Position numbers and translations under genes: made by a program. Of a stretch of 31,435 nucleotides of DNA, positions 1 through 6,439 are shown piece after piece. The stretch lies in IMG/VR virus record IMGVR_UViG_3300010883_000245, positions 1 to 31,435 of that record; one strand, given 5' to 3'. The notes under the pieces are model-generated. The model searched no databases. It saw nothing but the letters and a program-made list of their open reading frames with translations, and was not told where the DNA came from. The DNA comes from a virus. Positions within the stretch are counted from its first letter, which is position 1. Each line of letters begins with the position of its first letter.

Positions 1-170
1 CTGAACAGTACAGTGACTCAATGACAATGATCCATGTGGCCGGGATCGTTATGGGTATAGCAGCCGAGATGAACATGCAGATTAGGTGGGGCGGAGATTG
101 GAACCGCAACGCTGATCTCAACGACCAAGAGTTTAAAGACCTTTGGCATTTTGAAAGGGTGAATTTATGA
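1..170 (+). CDS. M15-family peptidase endolysin, C-terminal fragment
   Basis: The gene is cut by the left edge; the open frame starts at base 3 and ends with TGA at 168-170, leaving about 55 residues. The visible tail contains HVAGIVMGIA, then RWGGDWNRN and a final DLWHFER. A WGGDW segment followed by a C-terminal D-x-W-H-F-E is characteristic of M15 (VanY/L-alanyl-D-glutamate) peptidases used as phage endolysins; the Asp and His there belong to the zinc/catalytic site. The role would be cleavage of peptidoglycan cross-link peptides during lysis. It overlaps the start of the next gene by 4 bases (ATGA). The N-terminus, and therefore any signal-anchor, lies outside the window. Confidence 0.75.
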   Translation, partial: EQYSDSMTMIHVAGIVMGIAAEMNMQIRWGGDWNRNADLNDQEFKDLWHFERVNL

Positions 171-310
171 TAATATTTCGTATCTGTTTAATACCTGTTT
201 TTCTCACACTGGCGGGTTGTATTGCTACGGTGGCTGGTGTCGGAACTGCGTTGGTTCTAGTGGGTGAGAAAGCACAAGACGTAGGTAAAGCACTGAATGG
301 CACTAGATAA
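167..310 (+). CDS. Small lipoprotein of the lysis cassette, candidate outer-membrane spanin (Rz1-like)
   Basis: This 47-residue ORF starts with the ATG that overlaps the endolysin stop. Residues 1-18 form a short signal sequence ending in a lipobox (L-A-G-C, Cys18), which predicts signal peptidase II processing. The residue after Cys is Ile rather than Asp, so outer-membrane sorting is expected. The mature part is only about 30 residues, with a Gly/Val/Ala-rich stretch and a short charged end. Position right after the endolysin suggests an Rz1-like o-spanin, but there is no partner Rz in view and little Pro. The GEKAQDVGKAL segment also recalls entericidin-type small lipoproteins. Lipoprotein nature is well supported; function is inference. 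Confidence 0.6.
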   Translation: MIIFRICLIPVFLTLAGCIATVAGVGTALVLVGEKAQDVGKALNGTR

Positions 311-683
311 CATCGTCCGGTTCACCGGTCCAGCCGTCACAGAGTTTCACCCGACGACATTCACAACGCCGTGGTATTTCTCTGTCCATAAGCAGTTCCA
401 ATGCCGTTGGCGTATGATAAATATTCTGATACCTAAGGGGTTGAGAACTGACTTGGCAAGCATTCCGCAAGCCTTACAGAGCATCATGCCTCTAGTGGAC
501 AACCATCTCCAGATCGCCATTGTCCATGACCTGTGCTATCGACATAAAGTCGGCGTCTCGAAAGATGAGGCCGACATGATGTTTTACGACGGTATGATTA
601 CTTTGGGTGTGGGCTGGTGGAAAGCCAATATGATGTACCAAGCCGTTCACTGGTTTGGTGGGTCATCATTCAAGGGCGGTTGA
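297..683 (+). CDS. DUF1353 family phage protein
   Basis: 128 residues; ATG overlaps the end of the lipoprotein gene by 14 bases. The central motif GLRTDLASIPQ, a later HDLCY and a D-x-M-F-Y-D-G-M segment are the signature of DUF1353, a small family common next to phage lysis and tail genes. The biochemical function of the family is not established to my knowledge. The C-terminus is Gly/Ser/Lys and ends inside a 37-base convergent overlap with the minus-strand gene at 647-850. It is probably the last gene of the rightward late transcript (lysis cassette). Confidence 0.75.
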   Translation: MALDNIVRFTGPAVTEFHPTTFTTPWYFSVHKQFQCRWRMINILIPKGLRTDLASIPQALQSIMPLVDNHLQIAIVHDLCYRHKVGVSKDEADMMFYDGMITLGVGWWKANMMYQAVHWFGGSSFKGG

Positions 684-850
684 CACTTCGCCTCGCTGAA
701 ATACTGATCGTCCAGATAATGAATGTTCCGTTCCTCGATGACGGACACAACGGCGTTACACACCATTTCTGAATATGGGTTGCCGACAGTCGGTGCAATG
801 ATCCAGCCGAGCGTCGGGGTCAGGAGCATCAGAGTAAAGAGGGTTGGCAT
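647..850 (-). CDS. Small predicted secreted or periplasmic protein, unknown function
   Basis: 67 residues if started at the ATG at 850. An in-frame upstream ATG at 880 exists, but the 850 start has a good ribosome site (AGGA, about 9 bases upstream) and places a hydrophobic stretch right at the N-terminus. Residues 1-21 look like a signal peptide or anchor (LFTLMLL, then GWIIAP). The rest is polar with two cysteines (MVCNAVV and AKCQPP), compatible with a periplasmic disulfide. It is the last gene of the leftward operon and runs 37 bases into the opposing DUF1353 gene. I do not recognise a family. A membrane-level role such as superinfection interference is only a guess from size and location. 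Confidence 0.5.
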   Translation of the reverse strand: MPTLFTLMLLTPTLGWIIAPTVGNPYSEMVCNAVVSVIEERNIHYLDDQYFSEAKCQPPLNDDPPNQ

Positions 851-861
851 CGTCGTTTTTC

Positions 862-942
862 CTATACAAACATAACCCATGACATAAATAGTACAGTGAA
901 TATTGCTGTCACTGTTAATAGTTCTCCAATAAATGTATTCAT
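862..942 (-). CDS. 26-residue single-pass membrane microprotein
   Basis: A short frame from ATG at 942 to TAG at 862-864. It is preceded by a strong AAGGAG ribosome site about 9 bases from the start. After a polar MNTFIGE start, nearly all residues are hydrophobic (LLTVTAIFTVLF, then SWVMFV), so the product is essentially one transmembrane helix. It lies 11 bases upstream of the start of the secreted-protein gene at 850 and probably forms a translational pair with it. The good ribosome site and the exact helix length are the evidence for reality; homology cannot be judged at this size. Confidence 0.5.
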   Translation of the reverse strand: MNTFIGELLTVTAIFTVLFMSWVMFV

Positions 943-972
943 AATAATAACACTCCTTATCTATTTAGGTAC

Positions 973-998
973 GGGGACTGACACCATTGCCAGCCCCC
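973..998 (-). terminator. Hairpin between the LexA-like gene and the microprotein gene
   Basis: Bases 973-980 pair with 991-998 (GGGG, one A-C mismatch, CTG) around a 10-base loop. In the leftward direction it follows the stop of the LexA-like gene by about 14 bases. There is no T-run after it, so full intrinsic termination is doubtful. It may act as a partial terminator or an mRNA-end stabiliser before the last two small genes. Confidence 0.35.
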
Positions 999-1011
999 GC
1001 AAGGCCTGATT

Positions 1012-1254
1012 CTAAAGGACGACGAGTGATCGATCCTTCGATGGAGTATGTTGAACGTAGCCCCGCTCCGAGAGGATGACGACGACTCGGTGGACATGGG
1101 ACTTCTGTTTCCCGATCACTTCGGCGATCTCTCTGAACGATGGCGAGTGACCGTTATCCTTAATTAGCTTCTTGATCGTCGTCAGGATTTCAGTCTGCTT
1201 TTCGGTCAGGCCTATGCGAACCTTCGGCTTGCCACAAGTGGGACATCTATCCAT
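1012..1254 (-). CDS. LexA-type winged-helix DNA-binding protein with N-terminal Cys pair
   Basis: 80 residues, preceded by AAGGAG seven bases before the ATG and overlapping the upstream gene by 8 bases. After MDRCPTCGKP (a Cys-x2-Cys knuckle, half of a zinc ribbon), residues from about 15 onward match the LexA N-terminal DNA-binding domain. LTEKQTEIL, then GHSPSFREIAEVIG (recognition helix region), then an L-x-x-R-G-Y-V wing segment are in the right order. The C-terminal Ser-Lys autopeptidase domain of LexA is absent, so it cannot self-cleave in the RecA-dependent way. Likely a phage transcription regulator of this operon or of the lytic promoters. I saw no obvious LexA-like operator by eye. 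Confidence 0.7.
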   Translation of the reverse strand: MDRCPTCGKPKVRIGLTEKQTEILTTIKKLIKDNGHSPSFREIAEVIGKQKSHVHRVVVILSERGYVQHTPSKDRSLVVL

Positions 1255-2140
1255 CAGCCTTCTCCTTTTTGGCCTGTGCGCCCAACTTCCGGTTCAATTT
1301 TTTTCTCCAATCGGTGAGTTTTTTCTTCCCGGCGGGTGGGATCGCGTCGAGTCCCGACTTGTTATCAGCTTCGAGGGCCTTCAGCTGGGTCATCCTTTCC
1401 CGGCTGGGGTACTCATCGTTTTCTGCGATGTGCTTCAATTGTTTAAGGTACTCCTCATAAAATTCCTTGGCATTATCCATCTGATACTTCTCATCTCTCA
1501 GATATAGTTGGATCGAAGCATCAGTCTCCCCAGTTGCTTCAGGAAGAGCGGTCGTTTCCTCGGGTACGACAGGTGTCTGGGTGTCCTTCGCGCCATTCTG
1601 GGGCGAACTGGGCGGGTCCGATTCGGGGAACATCCCATCAAGATCAGGTTTTTGCCGCTCCGCGCCTGGAATTGAGTCGATCTCGGTATCGGTCATCCAC
1701 CCGAGTCCACAGATGGACAGAGTCACCCGCCTCTTCGCTTTGGTGACGGCTTTGGCATATGCATTCGCCTTGGCCTCGCCTCGAAGTCCAGCAATCACGA
1801 CCGCCCCGAAATCCTCGTCGGTTCTGCCGGTGGAATCTTGAGCGGCAACGTGAACCATCAGCAAGCCATCGACCTCTTCCTTGGAGATGACCTTGATGCT
1901 GACACCATACTTCTTGCGAAGCTGGTCGGCGGCATTCTTGGTTGCGTAGAGGGTCAGCTTTCCGTTCAGCTTGATGTAGTCAAACGGCTTGGTCAGCGGA
2001 TTGATCCCGACTGACTCACAGACTTGCGTGTAATATTTCACGCGATCTTTACCCGATAGTTTTTCGAGGTCGCCGACGATGACAACCTGTTCGAGGATGT
2101 CACCCGCGCCTTCGATGGTGGCTAGTGCTTTGTCGGTCAT
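1247..2140 (-). CDS. Probable single-strand annealing recombinase (phage RecT/Rad52-like group)
   Basis: 297 residues; ATG at 2140 with AAAGGA upstream, and an ATGA overlap with the exonuclease gene. The first about 160 residues carry a pattern I associate with a widespread phage recombination-protein group: KYYTQVCESVGINPLTKPFDY, LYATKNAADQLR, GRTDEDFGAV, GEAKANAYAKAVTKAKRR and LSICGLGW. The segment rich in conserved Lys/Arg (TKAKRRVTLS) would suit DNA binding. Residues about 170-230 are a Pro/Thr/Glu-rich linker and the tail is Lys-rich. Location directly after a YqaJ-type exonuclease, as in Red-like pairs, supports an annealing role: coating the 3' single strand made by the nuclease. The family identity is moderately certain; the RecT versus Rad52 class is not. 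Confidence 0.6.
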   Translation of the reverse strand: MTDKALATIEGAGDILEQVVIVGDLEKLSGKDRVKYYTQVCESVGINPLTKPFDYIKLNGKLTLYATKNAADQLRKKYGVSIKVISKEEVDGLLMVHVAAQDSTGRTDEDFGAVVIAGLRGEAKANAYAKAVTKAKRRVTLSICGLGWMTDTEIDSIPGAERQKPDLDGMFPESDPPSSPQNGAKDTQTPVVPEETTALPEATGETDASIQLYLRDEKYQMDNAKEFYEEYLKQLKHIAENDEYPSRERMTQLKALEADNKSGLDAIPPAGKKKLTDWRKKLNRKLGAQAKKEKADG

Positions 2141-3165
2141 GATGTTCCTTTCAATGAGAAGCGACGGGACGTTGACGCTGGCTTGATGTCAGCGATCTTG
2201 TCGGCGACCTCAGTGATGACGGCAAGGTGTTCGAGCGAGAGCTTGCTCATGTCCACCGTCGCCGTCGCTGGCTTCGCTTTGCTTTCGCTTGTCGTCCAGT
2301 TGATGTTGAAATCAGGCAGAATAATTTTCTCGACTCCACCGAGAACTTCACAGATTGCCAGCTGGGCCTCTTCCTTGTCTGCCTTGCACTGTTTTTCGAT
2401 GCCCTTCGATGTGTGATAAGTCTCGGCGAGGTTCATCAGCTGATCACGGTCATTGGCACTCAAGGGGCAATCCTTGTCGATGTCCTTGGTGGTCAGGTCG
2501 TGAGGTTCCGGGCGACGGTTGCCTTCGATGATCTTGTTCGCCTCGGTCGTCGTCATGGGCGGGTAGTCGGTGTCCTTTTCCATGTGTTCCCAGAAAATAT
2601 TAACGGACTCGACAATGGCTTCGATCATTCCCTGATGCCGCGAGAACACTGAAATCGTCCAGTTACACGAGACTCTGTCCAACTGAGCGAGGATAGCCCA
2701 CTCGGCTCCGTTGGCGCATTCCATCTGAGCCTGAAGCTGGAGATGGTAGTTCATGCCCTCGGGATTGTCTGGTTTGTAGGTTGGACACTTGAAGTCGATC
2801 ACGCCCATGCCCTTGAGGTCGTGGCTGACCCCTGTGTGGTCGGTGATGGTGATGCCGTCGAAGATGATGCCGTCTAGTGATGCGACGAGATTGCAATTCT
2901 CCGAGCGGAACCCCTCGGTCGCCGTCGCCACCTCGCAATTGAACTCATCCTCGAACCAATCATGGATGGCCCTCTCGAATCGGTTCCCGGCTTCCATGAT
3001 GCGGGATGCCGGGAAGAGATCGACACCGTCGAGCGCGGCACGATGCCGCTGGAGGACATCGTGTGGAGTATTACCGAATGGTAAAAGAAACTCGCCGTCA
3101 ACCGGCGTGATTGCCGGGATGTCGGACGCACCGGATTCGTATCCGGTCTTTGAAAATTTAGCCAT
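2137..3165 (-). CDS. YqaJ/lambda-exonuclease-like recombination nuclease
   Basis: 342 residues, ATG at 3165 with GGAG eight bases upstream. The N-terminal half shows the PD-(D/E)XK layout of the YqaJ viral recombinase family: GNRFERAIHDWF (Glu64), LVASLDGII (Asp98), GVIDFKCPTY (Asp124, Lys126) and YHLQLQAQM (Gln pair in the following helix). These residues would bind Mg2+ and cut the 5' strand processively, leaving a 3' tail for the annealing protein encoded next. Residues about 210-342 are charged and probably helical, with no recognised domain. It sits downstream of the hairpin terminator at 3202-3227, so its expression may be partly uncoupled from the recombinase gene. Confidence 0.75.
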   Translation of the reverse strand: MAKFSKTGYESGASDIPAITPVDGEFLLPFGNTPHDVLQRHRAALDGVDLFPASRIMEAGNRFERAIHDWFEDEFNCEVATATEGFRSENCNLVASLDGIIFDGITITDHTGVSHDLKGMGVIDFKCPTYKPDNPEGMNYHLQLQAQMECANGAEWAILAQLDRVSCNWTISVFSRHQGMIEAIVESVNIFWEHMEKDTDYPPMTTTEANKIIEGNRRPEPHDLTTKDIDKDCPLSANDRDQLMNLAETYHTSKGIEKQCKADKEEAQLAICEVLGGVEKIILPDFNINWTTSESKAKPATATVDMSKLSLEHLAVITEVADKIADIKPASTSRRFSLKGTS

Positions 3166-3201
3166 TAATTGTCACTCCAATTAGAGTTATTAAAAGGATC
3201 A

Positions 3202-3227
3202 GGCCGTAGCAATAAACGGCTACGGCC
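3202..3227 (-). terminator. Intrinsic terminator after the serine recombinase gene
   Basis: A perfect 9-bp stem (GGCCGTAGC at 3202-3210, GCTACGGCC at 3219-3227) with an 8-base loop. In the leftward direction it lies 22 bases after the recombinase stop and is followed by GATCCTTTTA, a short T-run. It should at least attenuate transcription into the exonuclease and annealing genes. Confidence 0.6.
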
Positions 3228-3249
3228 ACTGACCCCAAGATAAAGCCGA

Positions 3250-3909
3250 CTACGCTTCGCATCGTGCGAGGACGTTGCTGACCTGTTGAGCCGACCACAC
3301 TCCACCTCGGGAGGTGACGGCATCCTTGCGGTTCTCCAGTTCACGGGCGATGCCGCGATAGCTGGAGACGCCCATCTTCCTGATCATCTGGATGATCGGA
3401 AAGATTTCTTCGGCGAAGGCTTGCGCCTTGGCCTTGTTAGTCTGCACTCCGAGTGCGCCAATCGCGGTCACATTCGGGTTGCCGAGGACTTGGCCCCGAG
3501 CCTTTGCGGCCTGAAGCGCGGCCTTGGTGCGCTCTGAAATCTTGCGACCTTCTTCCTCGGCGATCAAAGCGCGGAACCCATACTCAAGGGAGCCAGCTGT
3601 CGGGCAGTCGCAGATCGTTACCGGCAGACCCTGATCGACGAGTCCGAGGGCGAAGGCGGCATTTCGGGTCAGCCTGTCCAGCTTGGCGACGATCAGTGTC
3701 GCCTTCTCTTTTTTGCACCTGTCCATCGCGGCCTTCAGCTGGGGACGATTGTTGTCCTTGCCCGAAGCAATGTCGGTATATGTTTCGACGAGGTTGAAAT
3801 CATCGAAGGCGATGAAGCGGGAGATTGCTTCGGCTTGAGCCGCGAGGCCGAGGCCAGACTTGCCCTGATCGGCTGTCGAGACTCTTGTATATGCAATGAA
3901 TTTGGTCAT
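3250..3909 (-). CDS. Serine recombinase (resolvase/invertase family)
   Basis: 219 residues from ATG at 3909, which overlaps the upstream stop as ATGA; the longer frame from 4008 is rejected because it lies wholly in the preceding gene. The N-terminal resolvase domain is clear: YTRVSTADQ with nucleophile Ser11, GLGLAAQ, Asp-Ile-Ala-Ser-Gly at about 46-50, and KLDRLTRN with Arg79 and Arg82. It is followed by EEEGRKISERTKAAL (the long E-helix) and a C-terminal helix-turn-helix (SSYRGIARELE, then SAQQVSNVLAR). This is the small resolvase/invertase size, not the 450-600 residue large integrase, so site-specific inversion, dimer resolution or a minimal integrase are all possible. No paired recombination sites were found in the window. 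Confidence 0.85.
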   Translation of the reverse strand: MTKFIAYTRVSTADQGKSGLGLAAQAEAISRFIAFDDFNLVETYTDIASGKDNNRPQLKAAMDRCKKEKATLIVAKLDRLTRNAAFALGLVDQGLPVTICDCPTAGSLEYGFRALIAEEEGRKISERTKAALQAAKARGQVLGNPNVTAIGALGVQTNKAKAQAFAEEIFPIIQMIRKMGVSSYRGIARELENRKDAVTSRGGVWSAQQVSNVLARCEA

Positions 3910-4607
3910 GTCTTTTCCCCCTTGATCAGATGTGCGTTGAAGAACTTCTCGGCCTTCGCCATGTCCCATGCCGCATTCCAGATCGCGACGATCTCGTCGG
4001 TCATGCATCCATCGTCTGCGCCGAGGGGATCGATGCCGTCAGCGTTGAAGGCCTGATCCATGATCATGTTGGCATCGCAGAAGTCGTGGGAGTGACAAAC
4101 GAGGGGAGATATTTCGGCGAAGTTTTTCTTGATGACCGTGAGCAAGTTGCCGCGACCAATCTCTTCGAGAAGTAGATGCGAGAAAGACTTCGCGATCCTG
4201 ATGATGGTGCGATCCTTGGAGGTCTGGTTTCCAACGGCGGCATCCCAACGGTGGATGAAGGTGTCGAGGTAGTCCTTCTCGGTTTCCGACAGACCGCTCT
4301 CGTCGCGAACCTCGTCGGCAGAGTTGGCTGGTAGGCCATGAAGGATGAGCCATAGATTTAACTCGGTCGAGAGGTCTTCGATACCCCAGCCGAGGATGCG
4401 AAGGCCCTCGTCAATGATCTCATCGACACAGGCCTTGTTGGAGTACCCTTGCCATGCCTCATCCTGATCGATGTCCATCTTGTTGGATGCCTCTTCGGTG
4501 AACACGTTGAAGGCGCGGTTGTTACGTTCCGATCCCCATTCATCTTGATCGACGGGACGGGCGGCAGTTGCCATAGCGGCCAACTGGTTTGAGAGTTCCT
4601 TATTCAT
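3906..4607 (-). CDS. Acidic protein of unknown function
   Basis: 233 residues, ATG at 4607 directly after the previous stop (4610-4612). I recognise no family. The protein is acidic (WGSERN then MDIDQDEAW, DEVRDESGL, GADDGCMTDE), mainly helical in pattern, with a cluster of His/Cys (LVCHSHDFCD) near residue 170 that might hold a metal ion. The N-terminal 30 residues look disordered. It is the second gene of the leftward operon and probably expressed early with 4610-5413. Large early acidic phage proteins sometimes counter host defence or act as DNA mimics; that is only a suggestion here. Confidence 0.55.
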   Translation of the reverse strand: MNKELSNQLAAMATAARPVDQDEWGSERNNRAFNVFTEEASNKMDIDQDEAWQGYSNKACVDEIIDEGLRILGWGIEDLSTELNLWLILHGLPANSADEVRDESGLSETEKDYLDTFIHRWDAAVGNQTSKDRTIIRIAKSFSHLLLEEIGRGNLLTVIKKNFAEISPLVCHSHDFCDANMIMDQAFNADGIDPLGADDGCMTDEIVAIWNAAWDMAKAEKFFNAHLIKGEKT

Positions 4608-4609
4608 TT

Positions 4610-5413
4610 TTACAGTCCCTTTTCCATGAGGTTGAGACGATCTTCGCTGTCGCCCATGTCGGACATTTCATAGTCCATGTAGTGGACGAGTTCTTCGATG
4701 GTCGCAAAACTTTCGGCGAAGCTATTCGGGTTGTGGACTTCCAAATCGTCGTCCATCGTTTCGAGCATGAAGCGGGTGAAATCTTTTTGCTCCCCCCACT
4801 CGGACATTTTGGGATCAGAATAGTCGGCCCAGATGCGAAGGTTGCGTTTCTCGTCGGTGAACTGGGGCATTGCATCGTTGTGCCAGCTGTTGTCCTTGAA
4901 CCCGCGAGGCATGATGAAGTCGAGATTCCAATTGGGGAACTCGCTCATGTGAGCGGAGTGCAGATCGGCGAGGGTCAGGCCCTCGTCGTCGAGGAAATCG
5001 AACAGGTGATCTTCGAGTTCTTCGGGCGTGTCGGCCATCCACTCGGAGCGTTCGATCAGGAGATGCCAGACCTTTTTGCCTTCGGTCGTCGTCAGCTGGG
5101 TCATGTGGTAATTTTCATCAAGCCACTTGGATTGCTGTGCGCCGTAGACCATTCCCGTCACCGGCTCTTCGGTGTCGATGTCCAGCAAGTGCGTGACCAG
5201 CTGGCGATGTATCTTGGTGCGATCAAGCAGTTCGGCTTTCGGGCGACGGGCGAGTTGGAGTTCCCCCAGCCGTTCATTGACCCGCTTGAGGTCTTGTTCC
5301 ATGCGAACTTTCTTGATGCCCCAGTTCGAGAGGTCTGCTTTGAGAGTGAGAACCCGCCCCGAGAGGTGGCGTTCTTCTTCGGTGACTCCGATGTCTTCTA
5401 CCTTACTAGTCAT
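4610..5413 (-). CDS. Acidic early protein of unknown function, N-terminal coiled coil
   Basis: 267 residues from ATG at 5413, chosen over the TTG at 5443 because AAAGGA lies eight bases before it. Residues about 10-60 form a likely coiled coil (LTLKADL, RMEQDLKRVNERLGEL). The rest is rich in Asp, Glu, Trp and Phe (EDHLFDFLDDEGLTLADL, METMDDDLEVHN) with no motif I recognise. It is the first gene of the leftward operon, next to the divergent control region, so likely the earliest expressed. The antisense frame across it (4589-5461, plus) is longer but has no ribosome site logic and is judged a shadow. Confidence 0.55.
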   Translation of the reverse strand: MTSKVEDIGVTEEERHLSGRVLTLKADLSNWGIKKVRMEQDLKRVNERLGELQLARRPKAELLDRTKIHRQLVTHLLDIDTEEPVTGMVYGAQQSKWLDENYHMTQLTTTEGKKVWHLLIERSEWMADTPEELEDHLFDFLDDEGLTLADLHSAHMSEFPNWNLDFIMPRGFKDNSWHNDAMPQFTDEKRNLRIWADYSDPKMSEWGEQKDFTRFMLETMDDDLEVHNPNSFAESFATIEELVHYMDYEMSDMGDSEDRLNLMEKGL

Positions 5414-5454
5414 GTCATGCGTCCTTTCCAATGTGTCAACCAAATGTCCCCCTA

Positions 5455-5483
5455 TAACTAGTCGCCATTATGCTTTATGTCAA
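5455..5483 (-). promoter_or_regulatory. Candidate leftward sigma70-type promoter
   Basis: On the minus strand a consensus TTGACA (5478-5483) is followed after exactly 17 bases by TAGTTA (5455-5460), a poor -10. It lies about 40 bases upstream of the first leftward gene, the right place for its promoter. A CATAAT on the same strand is a better -10 but has no good -35. Support is by eye only. Confidence 0.35.
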
Positions 5484-5491
5484 TAAGACAT
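5477..5491. promoter_or_regulatory. Candidate operator: inverted repeat overlapping the leftward -35
   Basis: ATGTC (5477-5481), five bases, GACAT (5487-5491): a perfect 5-bp dyad that covers the TTGACA of the leftward promoter and lies 25 bases before the RHH gene. Ribbon-helix-helix proteins typically bind such short dyads, so autoregulation by the adjacent gene is plausible. Confidence 0.3.
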
Positions 5492-5515
5492 CCTCACATT
5501 AAGGAAAAACTAAAT

Positions 5516-5722
5516 ATGACCAGCCCAGAGAAAGCGCATCGCACGACGATCAGACTGTCTTTATCTCTGACCGAGGCCCTAAAGCACCGGGGCGCTGTCG
5601 AGCGGCGTTCCCAGACCTCTATCCTTGAGGAAGCTGGCTGGGACTACCTTGAAAAAAAGGGTGACAAGGCCCATCAGGAGAAGCGGATCGACGATCTCGC
5701 CAATTCGGCTCGTTCCTTGTGA
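5516..5722 (+). CDS. Ribbon-helix-helix (Arc/MetJ-like) DNA-binding protein
   Basis: 68 residues from ATG at 5516, selected because AAGGAA stands eight bases upstream; the in-frame ATG at 5477 would fall on the operator-like repeat. Residues about 7-45 fit a ribbon-helix-helix fold: a beta strand TTIRLSLSL, then helix TEALKHRGAVER, a turn, and helix QTSILEEAGWDYLEKK. Such proteins bind as dimers and regulate promoters. It is the first rightward gene, divergent from the recombination operon, and overlaps the next gene (GTGA), so it probably represses one or both divergent promoters. Confidence 0.6.
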   Translation: MTSPEKAHRTTIRLSLSLTEALKHRGAVERRSQTSILEEAGWDYLEKKGDKAHQEKRIDDLANSARSL

Positions 5723-6279
5723 CCGGCGTCATATGCGGGATTGATCCCGGCATCAACGGGGGGATCGCCTTCCTCAATATAGAAGGCAACTCTCTCTGGT
5801 CGGACGATCTGCCAACCGTCGTTAAAATTCCAGGCGGGAAGAAGTGGCTGGATGCGACGGCCATCGGGGCCATGATCCAGAACTTCAATCCTGATGTCTG
5901 TGTTCTGGAACAGGTCAGTTCCCGTCCGGGCCAAGGATTATCATCAACCTTTCGATTTGGAATGGCATACGGAATATGCAATGGCGTTCTCGGGGCGTTG
6001 CAAGTTCCGATCTGGCTGATAACTCCTGGAAAGTGGAAGGGTGATGTGGGGTTACCACCGCCCCCGCCCTACCTGACCGACTCCGAAAAAGCATCATTTA
6101 GAAAGAGTGCGGCACTCGACCTCGCCAAGGAATTGTTCCCGGCGGCGGTCGATGACTTCGCAAGGAAGCGCGATCATAATCGGGCCGAGGCTTCATTGCT
6201 GTCTTACTGGGGCATGAAAAATGGAATCAAGGATATGCACGATGTGCGAGGGCAACGGGGAGATCACTCGGGACATTGA
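5719..6279 (+). CDS. RuvC-like Holliday junction resolvase
   Basis: 186 residues, GTG start overlapping the previous stop. The RuvC/RNase H-fold acidic residues are visible: GIDPGINGGIAF (Asp near residue 8), VLEQVSSRPGQG (Glu) and the C-terminal DHNRAEASLLSYWG (Asp and downstream Asp/Glu-type position). FGMAYGICNGVL and TPGKWKGDVG also match phage RuvC-like proteins. The enzyme would cut four-way junctions made by recombination or replication before packaging. The final dozen residues (after about 170) are read through a region that also encodes the start of the zinc protein at 6221. Confidence 0.8.
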   Translation: MTGVICGIDPGINGGIAFLNIEGNSLWSDDLPTVVKIPGGKKWLDATAIGAMIQNFNPDVCVLEQVSSRPGQGLSSTFRFGMAYGICNGVLGALQVPIWLITPGKWKGDVGLPPPPPYLTDSEKASFRKSAALDLAKELFPAAVDDFARKRDHNRAEASLLSYWGMKNGIKDMHDVRGQRGDHSGH

Positions 6280-6439
6280 GATCGTGATGGGCAAGACGAT
6301 CCATCACTGGCGTGATGACGAGGGCAATGTCAGGGAAATGGAAGTGGAAACGCAAACGCTGGTCGGCGGTACGGATGCCTGTCCCGAATGTGCCGAGGCG
6401 GCAGAACTGGAGTGGAGAATACACAATGACATCGGTTGA
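6221..6439 (+). CDS. Small zinc-finger-like protein with two Cys pairs
   Basis: 72 residues. Cys-x2-Cys at residues 6-9 (CTMC, followed by EGNGEI as in DnaJ-type zinc repeats) and Cys-x2-Cys at 54-57 (CPEC) could together hold one zinc. The ATG at 6221 is chosen because later starts lose the first pair. It overlaps the RuvC-like gene by 59 bases in another frame. Single CxxCxGxG-type modules are common in small phage proteins and their roles are unknown. Confidence 0.5.
   Translation: MESRICTMCEGNGEITRDIEIVMGKTIHHWRDDEGNVREMEVETQTLVGGTDACPECAEAAELEWRIHNDIG

Noticed and set aside
3250-4008. Longer version of the serine recombinase starting at 4008
   Set aside because: The extra 33 residues overlap the preceding gene and lie before the standard start of the resolvase fold; the ATG at 3909 has an ATGA overlap and a purine-rich ribosome site.
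4589-5461. Plus-strand 290-residue frame opposite the first leftward gene
   Set aside because: It lies antisense to a gene with a good ribosome site and operon overlaps; it has no ribosome site of its own and biased composition typical of an antisense shadow in GC-rich codons.
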